This document shows positions 17,290 to 24,643 of a stretch of 64,000 bases of DNA, one piece after another. Numbering within the stretch: position 1 is the stretch's first letter; the number at the start of each line of letters is the position of its first letter. This stretch comes from Streptomyces venezuelae. Its GTDB lineage: Bacteria; Actinomycetota; Actinomycetes; Streptomycetales; Streptomycetaceae. The stretch spans positions 1-64,000 of the forward strand of contig NZ_CP029192.1 in NCBI RefSeq assembly GCF_008642315.1, read 5' to 3'. The notes beneath the pieces were generated by a model. That model did not search any database. It was not told the DNA's origin and saw nothing but the letters and a program-made list of their open reading frames with translations. Made by a program: the position numbers and the translations under genes.

Positions 17290-17310
17290 ACCTTGCCACT
17301 GTGTCAAGGT
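17290..17310 (-). promoter_or_regulatory. MerR-type operator/promoter
   Basis: On the minus strand ACCTTG-N9-CAAGGT forms a perfect 6-bp inverted repeat, with TTGACC/TTGACA as a -35-like element. This matches the standard MerR-family operator architecture. It lies 31 bases before the start codon of the HEAT-repeat gene. Confidence 0.75.
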
Positions 17311-17351
17311 CAAGCGGGGCGGGCCGAAGGCGTGCCCCCGAAAGTCGGACG

Positions 17352-17753
17352 TCAGGCGGGCAGTTTCGTGTCGATGATGAAGCTGATCTCGATGACCTGG
17401 CCGGGGAAGGTCAGTTCACTGACGCCGAAGGCCGTGGCGGCCGGGCGGTGTTCGCCGAAGTAGGCCAGGTTGCCCTCCATCGTCGCCGCGGCGTTGTGCT
17501 GCAGGTCCACCGCGTACAGGGTCTGCGAGACGATCTGGTTGCGGGTGGCGCCGTAGTGGCGGAGGACCTTGTCCATGTTGGCGTGGGTCTGCTCGAGCTG
17601 GGCGGCGAAGTCACCGGCGTGCAGGAGTTCGCCCGCCTCGCCGAACGCGAGCTGGCCGGAGACGTGGACGAGGTCGCCGGACCTGATCGCCTGTACGTAG
17701 CCGAAGTCGCTCTCGGCGGGCACGTCGTGGTTGAAGACGTCGGAGGTGGTCAT
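17352..17753 (-). CDS. RidA/YjgF-family protein
   Basis: The 133-residue protein belongs to the RidA (YjgF/YER057c/UK114) family of trimeric proteins that deaminate reactive enamines or imines or bind small ligands. Family features include VSGQLAFGEAGEL, FAAQLEQTHANMDKVL and the final strand VIEISFIID. The conserved Arg that binds carboxylates in true RidA is not obvious, so it may be a ligand-binding or divergent member. It is divergent from an HxlR regulator, which likely controls it, as is common for redox- or aldehyde-responsive pairs. Confidence 0.85.
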   Translation of the reverse strand: MTTSDVFNHDVPAESDFGYVQAIRSGDLVHVSGQLAFGEAGELLHAGDFAAQLEQTHANMDKVLRHYGATRNQIVSQTLYAVDLQHNAAATMEGNLAYFGEHRPAATAFGVSELTFPGQVIEISFIIDTKLPA

Positions 17754-17854
17754 GGTGCTGGTCCTTCCGGATCGCTCTCTTGTGGTTACCCAGGAACCAT
17801 AGGAGAGTGTGGGCCGACCCGGAAGAACGCACTTTTTGGTGACAGGGGAACCTC

Positions 17855-18241
17855 ATGGTGACCAAGCAGCAGCTCAAGGGCCTGCCCGAGGACGCCGACC
17901 TGCGGCGTGCGGACTCCCTGGCGCGGGAGATCTTCTCCGACGTCGCCAACAAATGGGCGCTCCTGATCATCGAGGCGCTCGGCGAACGCACCCTGCGCTT
18001 CAGCGAGTTGCGCGACGAGGTCGAGGGCATCAGCCACAAGATGCTCACGCAGAACCTGCGCATGCTGGAGCGCAACGGCCTGGCCGGGCGGAAGGTGCAC
18101 CCCACCGTGCCCCCGCGGGTCGAGTACACCCTCACTCCCCCGGGCCGGGACCTGCGCATCGCGGTCGACGCCATCTGCGGCTGGACCCACCGCCACCTCG
18201 GCCACATCGAGAACGCGCGCGGCCGTTTCGACGACGCCTGA
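17855..18241 (+). CDS. HxlR-family regulator
   Basis: The 128-residue protein has the HxlR winged helix: FSDVANKWALLIIEALGERTLRFSELR, then the recognition region ISHKMLTQNLRMLERNGL, and the wing PPRVEYTLTPPG. It lacks the N-terminal Cys used by redox-sensing members, so ligand sensing is more likely. Translation starts at ATG 17855 after AGGGGAA. It is divergent from the RidA gene and ends before a strong hairpin. Confidence 0.88.
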   Translation: MVTKQQLKGLPEDADLRRADSLAREIFSDVANKWALLIIEALGERTLRFSELRDEVEGISHKMLTQNLRMLERNGLAGRKVHPTVPPRVEYTLTPPGRDLRIAVDAICGWTHRHLGHIENARGRFDDA

Positions 18242-18293
18242 GCCGATTCGACGTGGCCCGGCCTCGGTTCAAAGGACAACACCCGGGTGGGGC

Positions 18294-18328
18294 GGGACGG
18301 CCGTGTTCCCCCGTGACACGGCCGTCCC
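18294..18328 (+). terminator. Terminator after the HxlR gene
   Basis: GGGACGGCCGTGT and ACACGGCCGTCCC form a perfect 13-bp stem with a 9-base loop. A second hairpin follows near 18340-18365 (GGCCCC...GGGGCC). Confidence 0.75.
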
Positions 18329-18459
18329 ACGCTCTGGGGCCGGCCCCCTCGAAGGGGCCGGGGCGGGGCTGCTCGTGGTCCAGCGTGGCGCAGTTCGGTG
18401 ATGCAGGTCGACGTGTTTTGGGCTAGCCCGAATAACGACATCTTGATCAGGCTCTGCGC

Positions 18460-19449
18460 ATGCCGCTGCGTATCCACTTCACCGCCGCCGATCTGGCCCG
18501 GACCCGGCTGGCCGAGGGGCCCCGTCCGGTGCTGGAACTGGACATCGCGGTGCGGCTGCTGCAGGACGGTGCGCATGCGGCGCGGTTCGGGGCCTGGCGG
18601 CGGCAGTCGCTGCGGCGGCTGTTCGACCTGATTCCGCCGACGGGCTGGAGCGTCGGCTTCCTGGACCATGCCGGGGCCGCCGGCATCGAGGAGGCGGTGG
18701 AGCAGGTGCGGGCCACCCCGGCCGCCCGGATCCGCCGGGACATGCAGGCGTGGGCGGAGCGCGGCCAGGGGCGGGCGGCACCGGCGTGGACGCGGTCGCT
18801 GGGCAGTGACCGGCGCCTGCTCGGGGAGCTGGCCGATGCGATGGCGCATGCGCACCGGGAGGTCGTCGCGCCGTATCAGGAGCACATGGATGCGCTCAGC
18901 CGTGCGGACCGGGCGCTGCGGGCCCGTCAGGTGGCGCACGGCGGGCTGGACATGCTGCTGTCGGGGCTCAACCCGCGCTGCATCCGGTGGGACGCGCCGG
19001 TGCTGGAGCTGACGATGGCGTCCGGGCTCGAGGGGGACATTCATCTCGCGGGCCGCGGGCTGCTGTTGATTCCGTCGGTGTTCGGGGCGGTGTTTCCGGC
19101 CGTTGACGAATCCGCCGAGCCTCAGCCGTGGCTGACCTATCCCGTAGGTGTACGTGACACGGACCTTTTTCTGCCGTCCGTGGAGACGGCCCGCGTGCTC
19201 AGTACGGTCCCCGATTCCCTGACGGCGCTGCTGGGTCATACGCGGGCCGTGGTGCTGTGGACCATTGCCGAGCATCCGGGCTGTACGACCGGTGAGCTCG
19301 CGCGTCGTGCGGGGATCTCGCCGGCGAGCGCGAGTCAGCATGCGACGGTGCTGCGCACCGCGGGTCTCTCGCACACCGTGCGGCACCGCAATACCGCTTT
19401 GCACACCGCTACTTACGCAGGGACCCATTTGCTCGGGACCGCGGGGTGA
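18460..19449 (+). CDS. ArsR-like winged-helix regulator (DUF5937 type)
   Basis: The 329-residue protein has a long N-terminal helical domain (MPLRIHFTAADLARTRLAEG...). The C-terminal winged helix is at about residues 255-325 (VVLWTIAEHPGCTTGELARRAG, then ISPASASQHATVLRTAGL). This arrangement is common in Streptomyces and seen as ArsR-family regulators with an N-terminal DUF5937-like sensor. The ligand is unknown. No metal-binding Cys cluster is visible, so it is unlikely to be a metal sensor. Downstream DNA is strikingly G-rich. Confidence 0.75.
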   Translation: MPLRIHFTAADLARTRLAEGPRPVLELDIAVRLLQDGAHAARFGAWRRQSLRRLFDLIPPTGWSVGFLDHAGAAGIEEAVEQVRATPAARIRRDMQAWAERGQGRAAPAWTRSLGSDRRLLGELADAMAHAHREVVAPYQEHMDALSRADRALRARQVAHGGLDMLLSGLNPRCIRWDAPVLELTMASGLEGDIHLAGRGLLLIPSVFGAVFPAVDESAEPQPWLTYPVGVRDTDLFLPSVETARVLSTVPDSLTALLGHTRAVVLWTIAEHPGCTTGELARRAGISPASASQHATVLRTAGLSHTVRHRNTALHTATYAGTHLLGTAG

Positions 19450-19833
19450 GGGTGGTGCGTGGCTGAATGTGGGGGTGGCCGGGCGGGGTGGTTCGGGGGT
19501 GGACTGGGTGGGGGCGGGCGCACGGGGTGCGCAGGGCCCGGCGGGTGGGCGGGTGGCTGGGGTGTGCTGTGGGGCCGGGGGCGGTTCGGGGGGTGTCGGG
19601 GCTGGTCTGGGGCGGCTCGGGGGGCCGCGGGGACGGAGGTGGGGGGTGTGGGTGAGATGGCTTGTTGTCGGTCCGCCGCGGTGCTCGCCGGTGGATTCTG
19701 TTGCCGGGGGCCTTCTCCGGAAAAAACGGGCATAACGCAATTGCATGAAATCCCGGAGAGTTCTCTGTTCATGGCGGAATCTCATGATACTCTCGCCGCG
19801 TTATGCGCTTCGGTCCGGGGGAGGAGAAGCAGC
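19450..19833. other. G-rich intergenic tract and regulator promoter region
   Basis: From about 19442 to 19668 the plus strand is dominated by G, with dozens of GGG/GGGG runs and few C. It is therefore strongly G-quadruplex-prone. The last 160 bases before the StrR-like gene are more AT-rich (AAAAAACGGGCATAACGCAATTGC) and likely hold its promoter. An in-frame ATG at 19771 could extend the downstream protein; that extension would contain a TTA codon. Confidence 0.6.
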
Positions 19834-20859
19834 GTGATGATCGGAATGCCAGGGGAGGCCACCCCTGGAGGGGAACTTCCTAAAGATCAATTCTGTCGGC
19901 CCGTCGGGCCCGACCACTCGACCGAAGTTTCTGCTTCAATCATCAGGATTCCGATCACCTTGCTCCGTGACGCGGATTCTCCCCGTCTCGCCGGTGTCGA
20001 CCAGGATCATGTACGCACTCTGGCGGCCTGCACCGATAAACTTCCGCCGATCATCGTGCACCGTTCGACGATGAAGGTCATCGACGGAATGCACCGGCTG
20101 CACGTGGCGCGGCTGAACGGCGAGGAAACCATTGAGGTCCGTTACTTCGAGGGATCGAACAGGGAAGCCTTCCTCTTGGCCGTCGAGCTGAACCTGAAGC
20201 ACGGCCTGGCGCTGGCTCTCTCCGACCGCAAGAAGTCGGCGATGAAGATCCTGGAGAGTTTCCCCGAGTGGTCGGACCGGGCGGTGGCCATGAAGACCGG
20301 CCTTTCCGGCAAGACCGTCGGGGTGCTGCGCCGTAAATTCGCGGGACAAATCGCCCAGGCCCCGATGAGAGTCGGACGTGACGGCCGCGTACGGCCGCTG
20401 AATTCCCACAAAGAACGCCAGAAGAGTGCGCACATTCTGCCCGCGGAGCCGGATGCCGTCCTGCGGGAGAGCGCCGGGACCGGCGCGCTGCCCGCGCCCA
20501 CGGCCCGGGAGGCGCAGAAACGGTTGCGCAGCGCGGAGGAGGGAGCCGCGGCCGGCGCGGAGGCCAGGAGCCGGGCGCCGCACGGCCCCGAGGCGGCCCT
20601 CCCCCTCGTGGACCCCCTGGCCCAGCTCGAGTCGCTGAAGCGGGACCCCGCCCTGAAGTACAGCAACGACGGCCGGGAGATGATCCGCTGGCTGGAGGCC
20701 CGCATCATCCGCAAGAGCGACCCCGGCCTGGTCCTGCAGGCCCCCGCCCACCAGGCGAGGAAGATCGCCGCCCTGGCCCGGGCGTGCGCGGCCCAGTGGA
20801 ACTGCATCGCCACGCGCATGGAGCTGTTGTGCGACGACTGCTCCAAGGCCTCCAACTGA
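19834..20859 (+). CDS. StrR/NovG-type ParB-like transcriptional regulator (1)
   Basis: With the start at GTG 19834, seven bases after GGAGGAG, the protein is 341 residues. The N-terminal ParB-like domain contains LPPIIVHRSTMKVIDGMHRLHVARL. A helix-turn-helix follows at about residues 140-175 (EWSDRAVAMKTGLSGKTVGVLRRK), then an Ala-rich linker and a helical C-terminus. These are features of pathway-specific activators such as StrR, NovG and KasT. It marks the left edge of the biosynthetic cluster. An upstream in-frame ATG (19771) has a poorer ribosome binding site. A close relative lies at 56762. Confidence 0.85.
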   Translation: MMIGMPGEATPGGELPKDQFCRPVGPDHSTEVSASIIRIPITLLRDADSPRLAGVDQDHVRTLAACTDKLPPIIVHRSTMKVIDGMHRLHVARLNGEETIEVRYFEGSNREAFLLAVELNLKHGLALALSDRKKSAMKILESFPEWSDRAVAMKTGLSGKTVGVLRRKFAGQIAQAPMRVGRDGRVRPLNSHKERQKSAHILPAEPDAVLRESAGTGALPAPTAREAQKRLRSAEEGAAAGAEARSRAPHGPEAALPLVDPLAQLESLKRDPALKYSNDGREMIRWLEARIIRKSDPGLVLQAPAHQARKIAALARACAAQWNCIATRMELLCDDCSKASN

Positions 20860-20861
20860 GG

Positions 20862-20888
20862 CGCCCGGGCGGTTTTCCCGCCGGGGCG
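20862..20888. terminator. Terminator between convergent regulators
   Basis: An 11-bp stem with one mismatch (CGCCCGGGCGG / CCGCCGGGGCG) and loop TTTTC lies directly after the stop of the StrR-like gene. It can serve both that gene and the convergent SARP gene. Confidence 0.6.
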
Positions 20889-20914
20889 TCGGGGCGTCGG
20901 GGCGTCGGGGCGTC
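20883..20914. repeat. Four tandem copies of an 8-bp unit
   Basis: GGGGCGTC is repeated four times without interruption. The string TCCAACTGAGG at the end of the StrR-like gene recurs just after the repeats, which suggests slippage or duplication. Confidence 0.9.
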
Positions 20915-21048
20915 CAACTGAGGAAATTCCGCAGTCGGCCCCCGCGTGCCGGGGGCGGGCCGGACGGTGCGGGCGGCATCTCTCCGCGTAGAACGTGTGC
21001 CGCGCAAAGAGGTGCTGATGCCGCCGACGGCACCGCGGACGGGCCCGC

Positions 21049-21870
21049 TCAGCTCGCGTAGCGGTCGAACGTGGAGGAGGGACGGGGCCCCGCGATCACG
21101 TCCAGCCGCGGGTCGACCGCGAGAATCGCCTGATGAAGCCGCTGCAACTGCGGCGACGGCTCCACCCCCAGGTCCTCGATCAGCCGGGAGCGCAGCCGCT
21201 GGTAGACATCCAGGGCCGAGGCCTGGCGCCCCGAGCGGTACAGCGCCACCATCGCCTGCGAGTGCAGGCCCTCGTGCCGGGGGTGCCGGGCGATCAGGTC
21301 GCTCAGCTCGGCGAGGAACTCGCAGTGCCGGCCCAGGCGCAGCTCGGCGTCGATGCGCCGCTCCAGGGTGACCAGGCGGCTCTCCTCCAGGCGGGTGGCC
21401 TCGATCTCCAGTACGCAGCCCATGCGCACGTCGACCAGCGCGGACCCGTCCCACAGGTCCAGGGCCCGCCCGAAGAGGGTGGCCGCCGCCCGGTCGTCGC
21501 CGCTGTCGAAGGCGCGCTGGCCGCCGGCCACCAGGCGGTCGTACTCGTGGACGTCTACCTGTTCGGGCGGGATCTGCAGGAGATAGCCGCCGTACCGGGT
21601 CACCAGGACGTCCTTGGCGCTGCCCGCGGCGTCCGGCCCCATGGCCGTGCCCAGGCGCCGGCGCAGCTGGAGGATGTAGGTCTGCAGGGTCGTCATGGCG
21701 CTGGCGGGCAGGTCGACCCCCCAGATCTCCTCCATGAGCGTCGAGATCGGCACGACCCTTCTCGGGTAGAGGGCTAAAAGCGCCAGGATCTGCCGGGGCT
21801 TGCTTGCGGTTGGCACAACATTCACACCGTTAACATCGGCACCAAGCGGGCCGAGGACTTTTACCCTCAC
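21049..21870 (-). CDS. SARP-family pathway activator with a TTA codon
   Basis: The 273-residue protein has the SARP layout. An OmpR-like winged helix spans residues 1-95 (KPRQILALLALYPRRVVPISTLMEEIWG, TTLQTYILQLRRRLG). The bacterial transcriptional activation domain spans about 100-250 (VDVHEYDRLVAGGQRAF..., RHEGLHSQAMVALYRSGRQASALDVYQRLR). It should activate polyketide genes by binding heptameric repeats near -35. Plus-strand triplet 21775-21777 is a TTA codon (Leu 32), so translation depends on the bldA tRNA. The GTG start follows AGGAGG by 6 bases. Confidence 0.92.
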   Translation of the reverse strand: MRVKVLGPLGADVNGVNVVPTASKPRQILALLALYPRRVVPISTLMEEIWGVDLPASAMTTLQTYILQLRRRLGTAMGPDAAGSAKDVLVTRYGGYLLQIPPEQVDVHEYDRLVAGGQRAFDSGDDRAAATLFGRALDLWDGSALVDVRMGCVLEIEATRLEESRLVTLERRIDAELRLGRHCEFLAELSDLIARHPRHEGLHSQAMVALYRSGRQASALDVYQRLRSRLIEDLGVEPSPQLQRLHQAILAVDPRLDVIAGPRPSSTFDRYAS

Positions 21871-22615
21871 AGATTCCTCCTAGAATCCGGCGGCTTCGCG
21901 TTTGCGAGCCGGCACCGAATCTGATCTGCAGCGCATGTCGCATGGCGGACTTCACAGCCTCTCTCTGCCAACCGATCCGTCGGGTACACCGGCCGCCGGA
22001 GCGGCCCCGGATCTGCAGATACTCCACCGCTTTTCAGGTATCCCTCTGATGTCACTTTCGCCGTTGTCCACCGATAACTGATGGGCCAGCGGAATTGTGT
22101 CGACTCATTGCCGGGTGCGGCAAGTGCTTCCCTGGGCGCCCCGACAGGTCCGCCGGGGGCGAAGCGGAGGTAATACCTCCGCCGCCCTTCCGTACATGAG
22201 GTCTCCCCTGCCGCGCGCACTTGTAATAAGGTCTGCCCGATTGTGATCTGTCACGCTGCGCCGGACGGGACCGTGTCCGGCACGGCGCCATGTCCGCATT
22301 CACGCATTCCTCCGGCCGTGGACCTTCCGGCGGAGTTCTGATAAACGCGCGAGAGCGGTGCGTGCGGACCGGGACGCGCAATGCGGCTGCTTCCTTGCCG
22401 GTCCTTGCCGGTCCTTCCCGCTTCCTTGCCCTCTTCCTTGCCGGTTCCCTTCCCCGGCAGCCTGTCGGGAGATCCGCGGGCGGCCGCGGACTCCGCCGGG
22501 ACGCGAGTCCTGGTTGAGCCCGCCTCCTGACCTCGTGGGGAGTGTGGGTGCGCACCGCCCGGCGGCGGTTGCCCTCTCAGGCCGGTATGCCCTCCGCGAC
22601 AAGGAGCACGCGACC
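21871..22615. other. Long divergent promoter region
   Basis: About 745 bases separate the SARP gene and the CreE-like gene, and no convincing gene lies within. The stretch 22391-22455 is pyrimidine-rich, with repeated CTTCCTTGCCGG units. Regulatory sites for the N-N branch genes are expected here, but I could not identify a clear operator. Confidence 0.5.
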
Positions 22616-24643
22616 ATGCCCCAAGGACCCCTGGCTCAGCACACCGAGGTGTGCCTGGTCGGCGCCGGCCCGCGCGGGTTCTCCGTGCTCGAGCGGATCT
22701 GCGCGCAGGAACGCAAGTCCCCGCTGTGGGACCGGGTGAGCGTGCACGTCGTCGATCCCGCACCGCCCGGCGCGGGCCGGGTGTGGCGGCCCGCGCAGTC
22801 GCCGCACCTGCTGATGAACACCGTCGCCTCGCAGGTCACCGTCTACACCGACGACAGCGTCAGCATCCGCGGCCCGCTGGAGGAGGGACCCAGCCTCTAC
22901 GAGTGGGCCAGAGCCCTTGGCCGGGGCGCCCTGGCGCCCGGCCCCGCCACCCCGTGCGGCGCCGGCGTGCTGGACCAGGCGCGGGCGCTGGGCCCGGACA
23001 GCTACCCCACCCGCGCCCTGTACGGGCGGTATCTGGCCTGGGCGTTCGCGCAGGTCGTGGCGGACGCGCCGGCGCATGTGGACATCCGCGTGCACCGGGT
23101 GCGGGCGGTGTCCCTCACCGATGAGGACACCGCCCCTGCCGGCAGGGCGGGGGCGCAGACGGTGGTGCTGGAGGACGGCACGCGGCTTTCGGGGCTGTCC
23201 GCGGTGGTGCTCGCCCAGGGGCACCTGCCCGTGCGGCCGGGTGAACACGAGGCCGCGCTGGCCGACTTCGCCGCCCGGCACGATCTGCTGTACGTCGCGC
23301 CGGCCAACCCCGCCGACGTGGACCTCTCCCCCCTCGCGCCGGGCCAGGACGTGCTGCTGCGCGGTCTCGGCCTGAACTTCTTCGACTACATGTCGCTGCT
23401 CACCCAGGGCAGGGGCGGCCGCTTCGAGCGGGTCGGCAGACGGCTGGTCTACCGGCCATCGGGGCGCGAGCCGCGGCTGCACGCCGGGTCGCGGCGCGGC
23501 ATCCCGTACCACTCCCGCGGCGACAACGAGAAAGGCGCGCACGGCCGTTACCGGCCGCGACTGCTGACCGCCGGGCACGTCGCGGCGCTGCGCGCGCCGG
23601 GCCGCGGCCCGCTGTGCTTTCGCCGCGACCTGTGGCCGCTGATCTCCAAAGAGGTGCAGTGCGTGTACTACGAGGCGCTGCTGGCCGGCCGCGACCAGGC
23701 GCCCGCGGCGGTGGCCCGTTTCGCGGCGGCCTTCCTGGCCGCGGCGCCGGGGCCGGCCGAGGAGGAGGTGCTGGCGGCCGCCGGGATCGGCCGGGAGGCG
23801 CGCTGGGACTGGGAGGCGCTCGCCCGCCCCTACGGCTCCCGGGTCTTCACCGACGCGGCGCAGTTCCGGTCCTGGCTGCGCGGCCACCTCGAACAGGACG
23901 TGGCGCAGGCGCGGCGCGGCAATGTGCGCGGGCCGCTGAAGGCCGCGCTGGACGTACTGCGCGACCTGCGCAACGAGATCCGGCTGGCCGTGGACCACGG
24001 CGGTCTTTCGGGCGCCTCGCACCGCGGCGAGCTGGAGGGCTGGTACACGCCGCTCAACGCCTATCTGTCCATCGGGCCGCCCGCCGGGCGGGTGGAGGAG
24101 ATGCTCGCGCTGATGGAGGCCGGGGTGCTCGATGTGTCCCTGCCCGGCATCCGCGTCACCGCCGCCGAGGGCGGTGGCGGCGGCGCGGGGGCGGGGACGG
24201 GGGCCGGGTTCGTGGGGACCTCGGCGCTGGTGCCCGGCGTGCGGGTGCGGGCCGGTGTGCTGATCGAGGCGCGGCTGCCCGAGATTGACCTGCGCCGCAC
24301 GGACGACCCGCTGATGCGCGGGCTCCTCGCCGCGGGGCAGTGCCGCCCCTACCGCGTCGAGGAGTACGAGACGGGCGGCCTCGCCGTGACTCGCACCTTC
24401 CAGCTGCTGGACGCCCAGGGGGCGGCGCACCGGCGGCGCTTCGCCTACGGGGTGCCCACGGAGTCGGTGCACTGGGTGACGGCCGCCGGCATCCGGCCCG
24501 GCGTCGGGTCGGTGACGCTGGAGGACTCCGACGCCATCGCGGGGGCGGTGCTGGCCCTGCCCGCCCCGGCCCGCGCGGCGGCGGGCCCCGGGCTTGGCGA
24601 GGACAGGGTCAAAGCAGCCGGAGGCGAAGGGGTGCAGCCGTGA
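22616..24643 (+). CDS. CreE-like FAD monooxygenase (aspartate to nitrosuccinate)
   Basis: The 675-residue flavoprotein begins with the dinucleotide motif VCLVGAGPRGFSVLERI. It has the layout of the large FAD/NAD(P)-binding family that includes CreE of cremeomycin and FzmM of fosfazinomycin. Those enzymes oxidise the amino group of L-aspartate to nitrosuccinate. It overlaps the following lyase gene by 4 bases (GTGA), the same CreE-CreD pairing seen in nitrous-acid pathways. ATG 22616 is preferred because AAGGAG lies 10 bases upstream; the frame is open further upstream. The function rests on family layout plus the partner gene. Confidence 0.75.
   Translation: MPQGPLAQHTEVCLVGAGPRGFSVLERICAQERKSPLWDRVSVHVVDPAPPGAGRVWRPAQSPHLLMNTVASQVTVYTDDSVSIRGPLEEGPSLYEWARALGRGALAPGPATPCGAGVLDQARALGPDSYPTRALYGRYLAWAFAQVVADAPAHVDIRVHRVRAVSLTDEDTAPAGRAGAQTVVLEDGTRLSGLSAVVLAQGHLPVRPGEHEAALADFAARHDLLYVAPANPADVDLSPLAPGQDVLLRGLGLNFFDYMSLLTQGRGGRFERVGRRLVYRPSGREPRLHAGSRRGIPYHSRGDNEKGAHGRYRPRLLTAGHVAALRAPGRGPLCFRRDLWPLISKEVQCVYYEALLAGRDQAPAAVARFAAAFLAAAPGPAEEEVLAAAGIGREARWDWEALARPYGSRVFTDAAQFRSWLRGHLEQDVAQARRGNVRGPLKAALDVLRDLRNEIRLAVDHGGLSGASHRGELEGWYTPLNAYLSIGPPAGRVEEMLALMEAGVLDVSLPGIRVTAAEGGGGGAGAGTGAGFVGTSALVPGVRVRAGVLIEARLPEIDLRRTDDPLMRGLLAAGQCRPYRVEEYETGGLAVTRTFQLLDAQGAAHRRRFAYGVPTESVHWVTAAGIRPGVGSVTLEDSDAIAGAVLALPAPARAAAGPGLGEDRVKAAGGEGVQP

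Noticed and set aside
20883..20914. SARP binding repeats
   Set aside because: The unit is 8 bp, not the 11-bp-spaced heptamers SARPs use, and it lies between the 3' ends of convergent genes rather than at a promoter.
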